From contig JAIOZL010000018.1 of the NCBI GenBank assembly GCA_021740645.1, positions 21,103-85,102 on the forward strand: a stretch of 64,000 nt of DNA, in the 5' to 3' direction. Source of the DNA: Bacteroidales bacterium. Lineage in GTDB: Bacteria > Bacteroidota > Bacteroidia > Bacteroidales > JAADJA01. Below, piece after piece: positions 54,525-64,000 of the stretch. Every line of letters starts with the position of its first letter. Positions within the stretch are counted from its first letter, which is position 1. Both the position numbers and the translations under genes were made by a program. The notes beneath the pieces were generated by a model. It searched no databases, had not been told where the DNA came from, and saw only the letters and a list, made by a program, of their open reading frames with translations.

Positions 54525-55714
54525 GGCATGGGAAGTTGAAAGGGGTAAAAAAGCTTATCCTGTCATACAATTTTGTATTGATACTTTATCTCGTTTTTGT
54601 GTTGTTCGCAAGCCTGCAATCCTATTTTCTCGGAACAAAATTTTTCAATGATATTGCGTATACCCATTATAACAACTTTTTGATTTTTAAGTATAGTTTC
54701 ATTCACCTAATCGAAAACCAAAATCTGTATCTGCCTTTTCCCAATGAGCACTTTGATTTGTATAAATATAGCCCCACATTCGCTCTGTTGTTTGGTTTTT
54801 TCCAGCTTATTCCTGATTCTATCGGAATTATTTTATGGAATTTTCTGAATGCTTATGTGCTGTTTCTTGGTATCAGAAGTCTGCCCAATTTTCAGGAAAA
54901 CCAAAAAATTTATATGTTGCTTTTCCTGTCCATTGAATTTATGACTTCCCTTCAAAATCAACAAAGTAATGGATTGATGGCCGGCTTGCTTTTATTGTCT
55001 TTTTCGGGCTTTGAAAAAAACCAATATTTCACTGCTTCATTATACATTGTACTTACGGTTTTTATCAAAATTTTCGGAGCTGTGTTTTTTCTCCTGCTTT
55101 TATTGTATCCTAATAAAACCAGATCGGTGGGTTACAGCTTTATGTGGGCCGTGATTTTATTCATTCTTCCGCTGATTCTTCTTCCATTTAGCCAATTGGC
55201 CGAACAATACAGCAACTGGTATCAACTTCTAATATCAGATCATTCTGCATCTGTTGGGACATCGGTTATGGGGCTAATGCAATCAATTTTAAGCATAACT
55301 TTTAATAAGCTAATAGTATTAAGCGCTGGACTATTTTTCCTATTACTACCTCTATTATTGATCAATCAATATAAATCGAAGAAATTTCGTTTCTCGATGC
55401 TTTCGATGCTGTTGATATGGATGGTGATATTTAACCATAAAGCAGAATCTCCCACCTATATTATTGCGATAAGTGGTGTGGCTATTTGGGGATTTTCTGG
55501 TGAAAAATCGTGGATGAAGACTCTCCTTCTGCTTTTTGCTTTTATCTTAACGAGTTTATCTCCTACAGATATATTTCCCCCCTTTATTCGAAATGAAATA
55601 ATAATTCCCTACGCTCTTAAAGCATTGCCGTGTATTGTCATATGGGGAGTTATCGTTTATGAACTTTTAAAAATGAGAAAACCCGAATCAGAAGAGGATT
55701 TGCTTAGTAGTTAA
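54521..55714 (+). CDS. GT87-like (DUF2029) polytopic membrane protein
   Basis: The 397-aa protein has about nine hydrophobic helices and a DUF2029/GT87-type early loop with FNDIAYTHYNNFLIFKYSFI and the segment LYKYSPTFALLFGFF, a sequence reminiscent of membrane mannosyltransferases (Y-K-Y-x-P). It is translationally coupled to the DMT transporter and overlaps the end of the convergent PurM-like gene by 11 bp. Substrate unknown. Confidence 0.72.
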   Translation: MRHGKLKGVKKLILSYNFVLILYLVFVLFASLQSYFLGTKFFNDIAYTHYNNFLIFKYSFIHLIENQNLYLPFPNEHFDLYKYSPTFALLFGFFQLIPDSIGIILWNFLNAYVLFLGIRSLPNFQENQKIYMLLFLSIEFMTSLQNQQSNGLMAGLLLLSFSGFEKNQYFTASLYIVLTVFIKIFGAVFFLLLLLYPNKTRSVGYSFMWAVILFILPLILLPFSQLAEQYSNWYQLLISDHSASVGTSVMGLMQSILSITFNKLIVLSAGLFFLLLPLLLINQYKSKKFRFSMLSMLLIWMVIFNHKAESPTYIIAISGVAIWGFSGEKSWMKTLLLLFAFILTSLSPTDIFPPFIRNEIIIPYALKALPCIVIWGVIVYELLKMRKPESEEDLLSS

Positions 55715-56870
55715 ACTCACCAAATTCAGAATGGATGCTAACTTGTTTTTTGTCAGCATATTCACAATACCCAATAATTTTGGCATCTATATTAAATGAA
55801 GCGGCAACTCTAATTAACTCAGAGGCAATATTTCCCGGTATGTAAAATTCCATCCTGTGGCCCATATTATACACCTGGTACATCTCCTGCCAACTCGTTC
55901 CTGATTCTTTTTGAATTAATTGAAAGAGAGGGGGAAGTTCAAACATATTATTTTTTATCACATGGATCTTTTCAATAAAATGCCCGACTTTAGTCTGAGC
56001 CCCTCCGCTGCAGTGGATAATACCATGAATATTTGCACGGTACTTTTCTAAAATAGACTTAACCACCGGCGCGTATGTACGGGTAGGGGAAAGTACCAAT
56101 TTACCAATATCTACTCCCTGAATTCCGGTAGGATCAGTTAGTTTCTTCGAGCCAGAAAAAACCAGGTTTTCAGGAATACTCTTATCGAAACTTTCAGGGA
56201 ATTTTTGCGCATAGACCTTATTAAAAACATCATGCCTTGCTGAAGTGAGACCATTACTTCCCATCCCTCCATTATATTCTGCTTCATAGGTAGCCTGTCC
56301 ATACGAAGCCAGGCCAACAATTACATCACCAGGTTGAATATTGTTTTCAATAATATCCTTTCTTTTGGGCCTGGCAGTCACAGTGGAATCTACAATAATG
56401 GTCCTTACCAGGTCGCCCACATCTGCTGTTTCTCCACCTGTAGAATATATCCCGACTCCCAAATCACGTAATAGCTGCAATATTTCTTCAGTTCCATTAA
56501 TAATTGCAGCGATCACTTCACCAGGAATGAGTTTTTTATTGCGGCCTATTGTTGATGAAATAAGAATATTGTCGTATACACCAACACACAATAAATCGTC
56601 AAGGTTCATTACAATGGCATCCTGAGCGATACCTTTCCATACGGACAGATCACCGGTTTCTTTCCAATACAAATAAGCAAGAGAAGATTTTGTTCCGGCA
56701 CCATCGGCATGCATTATGTTGCAATATGCCTCATCGTTCCCAATCAGATCGGGGATTACTTTACAAAAAGCATTCGGATATAAACCTTTACTTATGTTTT
56801 TGATTGCTGCATGCACATCCTCTTTTGAAGCGGAGACTCCACGTTGATTATATTTGCTATCAGCAGGCAT
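55704..56870 (-). CDS. purM: Phosphoribosylformylglycinamidine cyclo-ligase-like (AIR synthase) protein
   Basis: The start at ATG 56870 gives MPADSKYNQRGVSASKEDVH; a longer frame from 56885 adds five residues. The ~388-aa protein has the PurM fold with HADGAGTKSSLAYLYWKETGD, YSTGGETADVGDLVR and GIIHCSGGAQTKVGHFI. These match the Bacteroidota-type AIR synthase that ring-closes FGAM to AIR in purine synthesis. It is downstream of the OmpA/PD40 gene on the same strand. It is diverged from the classic PurM, so the name is tentative. Confidence 0.8.
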   Translation of the reverse strand: MPADSKYNQRGVSASKEDVHAAIKNISKGLYPNAFCKVIPDLIGNDEAYCNIMHADGAGTKSSLAYLYWKETGDLSVWKGIAQDAIVMNLDDLLCVGVYDNILISSTIGRNKKLIPGEVIAAIINGTEEILQLLRDLGVGIYSTGGETADVGDLVRTIIVDSTVTARPKRKDIIENNIQPGDVIVGLASYGQATYEAEYNGGMGSNGLTSARHDVFNKVYAQKFPESFDKSIPENLVFSGSKKLTDPTGIQGVDIGKLVLSPTRTYAPVVKSILEKYRANIHGIIHCSGGAQTKVGHFIEKIHVIKNNMFELPPLFQLIQKESGTSWQEMYQVYNMGHRMEFYIPGNIASELIRVAASFNIDAKIIGYCEYADKKQVSIHSEFGEFNY

Positions 56871-56885
56871 CGGATTGGATAGCAA

Positions 56886-59369
56886 TTATTGTTCGAAGAT
56901 CATTTTGTTGTTTTCTTCATCAATTTTATAATTGCCAATTTGTGAGAAGGTGGCTTCGTCAAGATAAAAACCTCGTTCAAGTTTATGGTTGACCATCACC
57001 TCAATCATGGTGATATAGTTCTTTTCAATTTTTATTTCTTCAATAAGAAAATAAGCTTTGTCCTGAATAGAGGCATCAGCAAGGATTTCCAGTGGATCGC
57101 CGGCGAAGTCATCTTTGCCTATAGCACCTTCACGAAGTAAACTTAATGCGTCAGCAAGGCAAATGGCAGGTTCACGAAGGCTTTTATCGATATAAACGTT
57201 TATAGGATATCCATTCACTTCACACCTGACTCCAAATCGGCCATCAGCATCCTTAATCAGGTTCGCATAACTCTCTTCCAGCTCAGGATTAATAACAATA
57301 TTGATCTTTCGTGCTACCGGAACGACAACTGTGTCAAGACGCTCCTTAGGAACAAAGTCATTTCGCAAAACTGAAAATTCAGTACGACGGTTTAACTGAT
57401 GAGCAAATTCTTTTTGTTCGGTATCTTTAAGTTTATTGATAAATTCTTCGGTTAATACATTCCCGGAATCCAGGACAGCAATACCATTCAAATAGTAATC
57501 CTTTAACAATTCCCTTGGAGCCCTTTCACCGTATCCCTTAGCTACTAGTCTGTCGGGGTCAATCCCACGTAAAATCAAATAATCAACCACAGATTGTGCT
57601 CGACGCTGAGAAAGGATATCGTTTCTTTCATCCGTATCCCTGGCATCGGTGTGGGAAGCAAGTTCTACGACCATCCTGGGGTTGTCATCAAGTGTTTTAA
57701 TTAGTCCCTGTAATGAATCCTGGTATTGAGGTTTGAGATCCCATTTCGCAAGGTCATAAAGAATTTCTGGTAAAACAATAGGTTTTTTAGGAATAGGTTT
57801 AAGGGTGAAATCCAGTACGAAATCCCTGCTTTTTTCAACCCCTACAGTAGTTTCAGATCCTGTGCTGCTGAAATAGTTGTCCTTTGAAATTGCAAGTTCA
57901 TATGTGGTTTTTGGAAGGAATTGTTCTTTTGAAAATTCATATCTTCCGATGGAGTTAGTGGTGGTAACTATAGATGATCCGTCTGAACCAACCATCCTTA
58001 CTTCTGCTCCCTCAAGATATTGCAATGACCTATCGTCTTTTACTACTCCACTTAGGGTAAACTCAAGAGGTGGAATTATAAAGTAATATATGTCATCGCC
58101 CCCTTTGTTTCGCTCCAATCCATTCATTTTACGGCTGGAAGTAAAAAATCCTTCTTCTTCCGAATTGGGATTAAAAATTATAGCATAGTCATCTGCATTC
58201 GTATTCACAGGATATTTCAGGTTTTGTGGTACCCCCCATGAATCGTTCGAAAAGGTGGTCTTGAAAATATCAAGCAAGCCCATCCCGATGTGTCCGTTAG
58301 AAGAAAAATATAAAACAGTATCATTTCTTAAAAAAGGAAATAATTCGTCCTGAACGGTATTTATTGCAGGACCCATATTTTTTGGCATTCCAAAATCATC
58401 AGCCGTGGATTTGCGTGTTGCATACCATAGGTCTTTTCCTCCGTATCCACCTTCAAAATCCGCAGCAAAAATGATAGTTTTTTCATCTTCTGAAAGGGTA
58501 GGGTGCCCGATTGCTGAAGTGCTGTCTCCTCCAAGTGGGACAATTTCTGCATCACTAAAATTCCTTCCGGTCTTTTTTGACTTGTATATATGGCAACCCG
58601 ACTGTGCATTCTTTTCATTACCACAACGGGTGAAATATAAAGTGGTGAATGAACTGTTCATCTGAGCAATTCCTTCATTGGTTTCTGTATTGATCTTTTC
58701 TTCAGTGTCAAGCAGATCAGGCACACTCCATGAGCCTTTCCTGTCCTGTCGGGTTTGGTACAAATCAGTGAAGTTTTTGCCAGTCCATTCATCCGCATCT
58801 TTCCCTGTGGAGCCTTCCCTGTTAGAAGTAAAAAGAAGTGCATTAAAATTATCACTCATAAAAGCCGGCGCAAAATCATCTTCCCTGGAATTAATCGTTT
58901 TAACATTTGTAATCTGGTGATTGGTCGGATTTTCAAACCATTCTTTCTGCAACATACAACTTTTAAGACCATCGGGTCCGCGCGGGTCATCCGCCCTGAG
59001 TTTTATATATTCATCAAAATAGGGGATGGCCTCATCATATTTTTCATTGGATTTAAGCATATTGGCATAATGCAACAACACAACAGGCTCTTTTTTATAA
59101 TATTTTGTACGGTATAAACCTTTATAATAAATTTCAGCTCTTTTGGTATTATTCATTAATCGATAACTTTCAGCCATTTGAAACCGTATCCTGTTTTTTT
59201 CGTCCCGGTCATTGGTTTTCGAATAGGCCTTTTTGTATTTATCAATTGCTATCGCATACTTTTGATCTTCAAAATCCCTATCGGCAGCTGAAATGAAATC
59301 ACGTTGTGCCAATGTTGTGATGGCTGGAAAAAACAAGAGGGAAATCAATAAGTATTTTATATAATTCAT
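56886..59369 (-). CDS. OmpA-family protein with TPR, PD40 propeller and regulatory-like domains (PorE-like layout)
   Basis: The 827-aa protein has a signal peptide (cleavage after TTLAQ). In order it has TPR-like helices (about 25-130), a PD40/WD40 propeller (about 165-415, TSNREGSTGKDADEW, LYFTRCGNEK), a carboxypeptidase-regulatory-like domain (about 425-520), an OmpA domain (about 530-675, VELASHTDARDTDERNDILS and ADRLVAKGYGERAP-like), and a C-terminal extension. This order resembles PorE of the T9SS, although PorE is shorter and a lipoprotein, so the protein is one of the numerous paralogs. It would bind peptidoglycan and link it to outer-membrane assemblies. Confidence 0.82.
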   Translation of the reverse strand: MNYIKYLLISLLFFPAITTLAQRDFISAADRDFEDQKYAIAIDKYKKAYSKTNDRDEKNRIRFQMAESYRLMNNTKRAEIYYKGLYRTKYYKKEPVVLLHYANMLKSNEKYDEAIPYFDEYIKLRADDPRGPDGLKSCMLQKEWFENPTNHQITNVKTINSREDDFAPAFMSDNFNALLFTSNREGSTGKDADEWTGKNFTDLYQTRQDRKGSWSVPDLLDTEEKINTETNEGIAQMNSSFTTLYFTRCGNEKNAQSGCHIYKSKKTGRNFSDAEIVPLGGDSTSAIGHPTLSEDEKTIIFAADFEGGYGGKDLWYATRKSTADDFGMPKNMGPAINTVQDELFPFLRNDTVLYFSSNGHIGMGLLDIFKTTFSNDSWGVPQNLKYPVNTNADDYAIIFNPNSEEEGFFTSSRKMNGLERNKGGDDIYYFIIPPLEFTLSGVVKDDRSLQYLEGAEVRMVGSDGSSIVTTTNSIGRYEFSKEQFLPKTTYELAISKDNYFSSTGSETTVGVEKSRDFVLDFTLKPIPKKPIVLPEILYDLAKWDLKPQYQDSLQGLIKTLDDNPRMVVELASHTDARDTDERNDILSQRRAQSVVDYLILRGIDPDRLVAKGYGERAPRELLKDYYLNGIAVLDSGNVLTEEFINKLKDTEQKEFAHQLNRRTEFSVLRNDFVPKERLDTVVVPVARKINIVINPELEESYANLIKDADGRFGVRCEVNGYPINVYIDKSLREPAICLADALSLLREGAIGKDDFAGDPLEILADASIQDKAYFLIEEIKIEKNYITMIEVMVNHKLERGFYLDEATFSQIGNYKIDEENNKMIFEQ

Positions 59370-59561
59370 AAACCCTGTATCTTAAATTTAGTCGCAAAGA
59401 TAATGATTCCAATCATTAACGAAACAGATAAATTTTTATTTCGAGCGAATAAAGTTCAACTTTATTTACTAAACCTGACAGTATTTGTACTTATTTGGTT
59501 TACTGACTAAGACGTTTTTTAAGTTTTATTTCTTGCCCCTATCTGAAAATATTGACTAAAA

Positions 59562-60698
59562 TTATTTTTCAATACATAAATAAGGACTGATTTTTTGAAA
59601 TAATTCAGGATATACAAGATTGTTATCGAGCAGGGAATGTAAGTTAACATATTTACCGGAAGTCTGCCTATGAGTTATAATTGACTTGGCAAGGTAATAC
59701 TCTATATACGGATGTTTGATCATCTCTTTTATTGTGGCCGTATTGATATTTATTTGCCGGATTTCTCCTGTACAAAAAATATTTTTAGAAAGCTTAGTAA
59801 AACGCAGGCTATCCATACCGTAAACTTCCAAAAGCTGATCTGAAGAATAATATCCACCGAGTAATTCCCTGTATTTCACAATCTTTTGAGCAAAGGATGG
59901 ACCTATTCCCGGTAATTGTTGTAAGTCAAGTGTATCAGCGGTATTAATATTTATTAATAAGGATGGAATTTTAGCCGTAAGATCAATATTTGGAAGGGTG
60001 TCTGAAGCGATAGATATATAAGGTTCAAGTTTTATATATAGCTCCTCTGACAATCCATAGATTTTAGCAAAATCACTTTTTCCCTTAAAGAGACCTCCTT
60101 TGTTTCTGTAATTCAAAATTATATCAATCAGGCCAGGCTCCAGACCCAATGATTCAAATTCCTCCCTGCTGATTTTATTTGGATCAAAGGCAAAGAGATT
60201 TAATTCAATTTCTTGTTTTTCATTTTCAACGGGTGTTTCAGTAATCTGGATGAAAGGTTTCAATATTTTATACTCCTCTGCGCTAATTGAATAAATTTTT
60301 TCCAGATCCTCAGGCTTTTTAAAATGGCCCCCTTTGGCCTCATAATTTTTGATCACTTTTATTTGAGATTCAGAAAGGCCCATTTTTACCCATATCTCCA
60401 CAGGAAGATTGTTAGGGTCAAAGTAGAATGGGGTTAATTTTTTTTCATCTTCATTATTCATTGCAATCTTATCTGTTTGTGCTGTTTCTGAATTTGGTTT
60501 TTGGGATTTCATCAATTCGCTATTACTCACCCATTCAGTAAATGCTTGTTGGTTAACAGGTTTATGTTTGATGAAATAGGGTGCAAAAATATTGACCAGG
60601 ATAAGCAAAAAGATAAGGACGCAAAGGAAGTACATCCCGTTCACTTCAGTACGGGAAAATCCGAAATAATCTTTTATTTGCCGAAAAAAACCTGGCAT
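59562..60698 (-). CDS. ComEA-type helix-hairpin-helix protein, membrane-anchored
   Basis: The 378-aa protein has one N-terminal transmembrane helix (FLCVLIFLLILVNIFAPYF), then three HhH/ComEA-like repeats. One contains LININTADTLDLQQLPGIGPSFAQKIVKYR, the classic N-T-A-x-x-x-L-x-x-L-P-G-I-G motif; two others have degenerate forms (FYFDPNNLPVEIWVKMGLSE and FAFDPNKISREEFESLGLEP). In DNA-uptake machines ComEA binds incoming DNA outside the cytoplasmic membrane. Competence is plausible but unproven in this genome. Confidence 0.85.
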   Translation of the reverse strand: MPGFFRQIKDYFGFSRTEVNGMYFLCVLIFLLILVNIFAPYFIKHKPVNQQAFTEWVSNSELMKSQKPNSETAQTDKIAMNNEDEKKLTPFYFDPNNLPVEIWVKMGLSESQIKVIKNYEAKGGHFKKPEDLEKIYSISAEEYKILKPFIQITETPVENEKQEIELNLFAFDPNKISREEFESLGLEPGLIDIILNYRNKGGLFKGKSDFAKIYGLSEELYIKLEPYISIASDTLPNIDLTAKIPSLLININTADTLDLQQLPGIGPSFAQKIVKYRELLGGYYSSDQLLEVYGMDSLRFTKLSKNIFCTGEIRQININTATIKEMIKHPYIEYYLAKSIITHRQTSGKYVNLHSLLDNNLVYPELFQKISPYLCIEK

Positions 60699-60811
60699 TG
60701 GAATTAGTTATCTGATGTGAAAATAATATTTTTTTTTGAATTAAAAGTCATAAACCTAATCTAAAAAAACTGATTTAATCCAATGACTTTTGAAATACAC
60801 CTAAATAAAAA

Positions 60812-60839
60812 CCCGTAAATGATATTTCACTTACGGGCT
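60812..60839 (-). terminator. Intrinsic terminator after the large surface-protein gene
   Basis: On the minus strand GCCCGTAA and TTTACGGG form a stem around a ~10-base loop, followed by TTTTTATTT (60811-60803). It lies about 20 bp after the stop of the gene at 60860, as expected for rho-independent termination. Confidence 0.7.
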
Positions 60840-60859
60840 TTAAGAAATATTGTGAACGA

Positions 60860-63800
60860 TTATTCAGGAATCTGGCTTAGTTTACCAAAGTTATATAGCC
60901 AACTATCATTTTTATCTATATTGTCTGTTTGACCATCCAGATTAAAATCTGTGTTTAAATATCCACTACTCCCTGCATCAGGCGACCATCCGCTCAGTTT
61001 GTCATTTGTATCCACTGAACCATCTGCATTAGCATCTGCTGCAACCATACCCCACACGCCAGGAGTAATTTCTTTGTATCCTGCAGTCCCTCCATAAACC
61101 TTTTCCTGTCCAGTGGTAAAATCATATGTGTATTTTCCATTCGCAGGAATTAATTCCAGTCCTGAAATTATTCCTAAGTGATTTCTGTGATAAATTGCTA
61201 AAAAAACATGATCATCGAAGGAAACGGGGAATTCGAGTAATGATGAACCAGATAGGTCGACAAGGCTTCCATTACTTTGCACGAATGCTGATTTTCGGTA
61301 TATAATGTTTGTGGCAGTAGCTGCATTCCCCGAGGTGTTTCTAAGTTCGATTAAAACCCAGTCGACAATATTATTCCCAGGAATACTTGATACAAACTCA
61401 TATTCATAATAATTCCAGGGGGATTGATTATAAGGCTGGGCAAGTGGCAAAAACCCAAACCCATTTAAAGTAGCATCCATATCAATACCATTAAAAGGGC
61501 CTTCAAGGAAAAGTTTAACTTCAACATCAAGCAAGTACTGGAAATAGTTGGAGCCATCTGAGAAATTACTTTCAATGCCAAATCCATCGATAGCGCTTAC
61601 TCTCCAATAGTAAATCTTATTTTCAAGATTTTCATGCCCTGGCAATTCGTTGATTTGAAGTATTATGGATGATGATTTACCACTTGTTGTAATATTATTC
61701 ATATCTATCTCCGGAGACAGAAAGCCTGGATCATCGTCAACTTGCAAATGATAATGGCTTACGTGGTCACCAGTATCAGGATCAGAGGATAAATACCAAA
61801 CCAGAAAATCATCGTCTCGCATATTCGCACCATTTGCAGGAACAGCAAGAATAGGGGTAGTAGGAGGGAGACTGCATGCAAACCTCCAGGTTTGATCGCT
61901 ATAATTAGAAAGGTACCCATCAGTGGCTTTTACTTTCCACCAATACCACGAACCTCCAATTAATGTTTCAGGGATTGTGTAGGTGTTTGATGTCAGGAGC
62001 TGGCTTGGAACAATATTCGATGCCCAGGTCGAATCCGAAGTGTAATAAAAATAATAACCGACAGGATCAGCATTTGGATCAACGGGTATTTCCCAGGTGA
62101 ATTCAGGTGATAGGTTAGAGGTCACTTCAAAATTGGCCAGGCTTGTTAAGTTAAAATCTTCCGGAGGATTATTGCTGAAAAATGAGGTAGGTGAAGGAGG
62201 CATAAATTCAACAATCCCCAAAGAAGTATTATTATAATAATCATAGATTCGGCTAGCTATTGTTGCACTATCTGTTGAATTCCAGTAATTATTTTTAGCA
62301 TGAATAAATTTATCAGTACCATTGTAAACGTCGTAATTACCATTACCAAATAAATCGCATCCAAAACCCAGAGTGTCGCCTATCACTGGCTGGCTGTTAC
62401 CTACAAGCTTAATTCCCACAGAATCATTGTTTATTACCTGGCATAATTTTAAATACGGAGAAGAACTTTCTAAGTATATTCCATTTTCACCCGAATTGGA
62501 AAAAGCAACATGGTCGAAATATATTGCATTTGTCAGGTTTGCATTGAGGTTATTGGTAGTTGCTCCTTCTATCACACAATATTTAAAAGAAGATTGTGCG
62601 CCAAAGTTATCTGCGTTTTCATGGAAATAAAAACCAAGCCAACCACCCGGAGTATTATTCCAGGGTTCAAATCTGATAATACTATCATAGGTTCCGTCGG
62701 CTATTATTTCACCCCCGAAGTAGTTCAGGTAGTAAAGATAATTACCTAATTGTATTCTGGCTCCCACATCAAATTTTACATTAACACCTGGTTGAACAGT
62801 TAGGGTAACAAAAGAATTTTGTTTAGCCACCACGACCTGTCCAAGTACAATGTAATCACCACCGAAATTGTGCCAGGTCCTGTCAATACTTTGAGTGCCT
62901 CCATTGACATAAACTGTAGAATTAGTATTGGTTATTGTAGGGACACTGTTCGGATTCATGGCTTCTATATCATATCCGGCGGCGTTGACTATAGTTGAAT
63001 TTTTAATTCGGGGTTCAATTGTATTTTCACATCGAATATTATAGTCTGATCCATTTTCAATCAAACAATAATCGAACAGTGAGTTCGAACCAAACGAATC
63101 GCTATTGTAATGGAAGTATATACCATCCCAACCTCCAACCTGACCATTTAATGAGGTTATTGTAATGATACTATCTGGTGTTCCAACGGCATATATTTCA
63201 CCACCATATTCATTAAGGTAGTAAACATATTGCCCTACTTGTATGTTAACTGAAGTGTCAACTAAAACAGTATTTCCAGGTTCAATAGTCAACCTCACGG
63301 TATCGTTTTGTTTGGCTATAATCATATCTCCAACCAGAACATAATTACCACCGCTGAAATTATACCAGGTTTTATTAATACTTTGAGTTCCTCCTCCTAC
63401 ATAAATTGTCGTATTTGAATTGGTAGCATACTGAACATCATTTGGTGCAGCTGCAAAAACATCATAACCATCCGAATTATTTATAGTACAATTGTCCATG
63501 CGCGGTTCGGCGGAACCCTCTGATTTGATATTGTAATTTTTTCCATTTGTAATCAGGCAATATTTTAGCGAAGAAGATGATCCGAAATTGTCACTATTAT
63601 AATGGAAATAGATTCCATCCCAACCTCCGATTAATCCGTTTCTTGAAGTAAATGTGATCAGGCTGTCGGCCGTACCTTCAGCTATGAGTTCTCCTCCATA
63701 TTGCTTCAGGTAATAAACATATTGGGCAATTTGTAACATTGCTGAAGTATCAGCTTTTACAACTGTTCCTGGTTCAATAGTTAGACTTACTTTGGAATTT

Positions 63801-63864
63801 TGCTTTGCCACAATAATATCAGTCAGAATATTATAGGTCGCACCCCCATAGTTATACCAGGTTT
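60860..63864 (-). pseudogene. Repeat-built surface protein, 5' part separated by an IS3-family insertion
   Basis: The remaining ~1000 codons encode three ~164-aa tandem units (63862-63371, 63370-62879, about 62878-62440). Each has TWYNF/TWHNF, QNSxVxLTIEPG, GQYVYYLN, GGWDGIYFHYNSDNFGS and TQSI, a right-handed parallel beta-helix-like pattern. Fn3-like domains follow (near PEFTWEIPVDPNADPVGYYF), then two dockerin/EF-hand-like calcium loops near the end (ADANADGSVDTNDK; DFNLDGQTDNIDKND). The N-terminus in the visible frame (20 residues from 63922) comes from IS DNA, so the true start lies upstream beyond the IS. The gene is split and probably non-functional unless the upstream half is expressed. 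Confidence 0.75.
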
Positions 63865-64000
63865 TGACCCGTCCTAAAAAATGTCTACACAAAATGATGT
63901 AGATATGTATAAAAATGATCAAGTTTTAAGACGTTACAGTGAAGCTTTCAAGTTGAAAGTTTTAGCCGAACTTAGCACCGGTAATTATACTAAAAGGCAA
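63865..64000 (+). mobile_element. IS3-family element, left end, runs off the window
   Basis: An end TGACCCGTCCTAAAAAATGTC begins at about 63865, typical of IS3-group termini in Bacteroidota. It interrupts the repeat-built surface-protein gene. The transposase OrfA frame starts 41 bp inside. The rest of the element lies outside the window. Confidence 0.75.
63906..64000 (+). CDS. IS3-family transposase OrfA, N-terminal fragment
   Basis: Thirty-one codons are visible: MYKNDQVLRRYSEAFKLKVL and on to AELSTGNYTKRQ. The Y-S-E-x-F-K-x-x-V-L pattern is the helix-turn-helix start of IS3-family OrfA (HTH_Tnp_1). It is incomplete at the window edge, so activity cannot be judged. Confidence 0.75.

Overview
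The window is from a Bacteroidota chromosome, probably an anaerobic or facultative environmental member of Bacteroidia. The evidence is AT-rich DNA, Bacteroidota-style -7 boxes (TAnnTTTG), several type IX secretion (T9SS) C-terminal sorting domains, a two-component sensor with reg_prop propeller repeats, PD40/OmpA proteins, and a glycyl-radical enzyme with its radical-SAM activase. I see no rRNA, tRNA or CRISPR array.

Region 1 (1 to about 19,140) is an accessory region with every gene on the minus strand. It reads as an integron-type gene-cassette array. Genes or small operons are separated by imperfectly palindromic sites of about 130-195 bp ending in integron-like core sites (RYYYAAC...GTTRRRY). 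Several cassettes can be closed exactly: the first 9-10 bases after the crossover G|TT are the reverse complement of the R'' box at the far end of the same cassette. This holds for Fic (GTTACCGCAA), the GIY-YIG/DUF3644 cassette (GTTACCACAC), the decarboxylase-like cassette (GTTGGCGTTT), a 6.35-kb six-gene cassette (GTTACCCAGC), a secreted-protein cassette (GTTATAGCC) and an ATPase/DUF4143 cassette (GTTAACGCC). Three near-identical ~390-bp repeats sit in the array. Each carries a promoter-like box, a conserved 22-codon ORF, a strong hairpin and an attI-like end (TAAACAAG|TT). A diverged version of that end lies at the array boundary near 19,065-19,140. No integrase gene is visible. Cargo includes a PARIS-like ATPase/DUF4435 pair cut by the window edge, two serine hydrolases, a Fic protein, a GIY-YIG + DUF3644 operon and a membrane/lipoprotein operon. 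A deleted IS1182-type element and a second fragment of its end have scarred the array.

Region 2 (19.3-32.9 kb) is ordinary chromosome: Xaa-Pro aminopeptidase, a MEMO-family protein, OmpA and T9SS surface proteins, a sensor kinase/LuxR-type regulator pair, DUF1697, and a membrane-anchored MutS-like ATPase. Between 29.5 and 31.0 kb are two MITE-like elements flanking a small GDCCVxC-type gene that has an in-frame TGA.

Region 3 (33-45 kb) holds a membrane glycosyltransferase-like protein, large surface proteins and a CotH kinase-like protein, with two decayed genes between them (an amber-interrupted surface protein and a GH5 glycosidase pseudogene).

Region 4 (45-64 kb) holds murB, two glycosyltransferases, an FtsE-like ABC ATPase, the hydroxyproline dehydratase (HypD) and its activase, a DMT exporter, a GT87-like protein, a PurM-like protein, an OmpA/PD40 protein and a ComEA-type HhH protein. 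It ends in a repeat-built surface protein disrupted by an IS3-family element that runs off the right edge.
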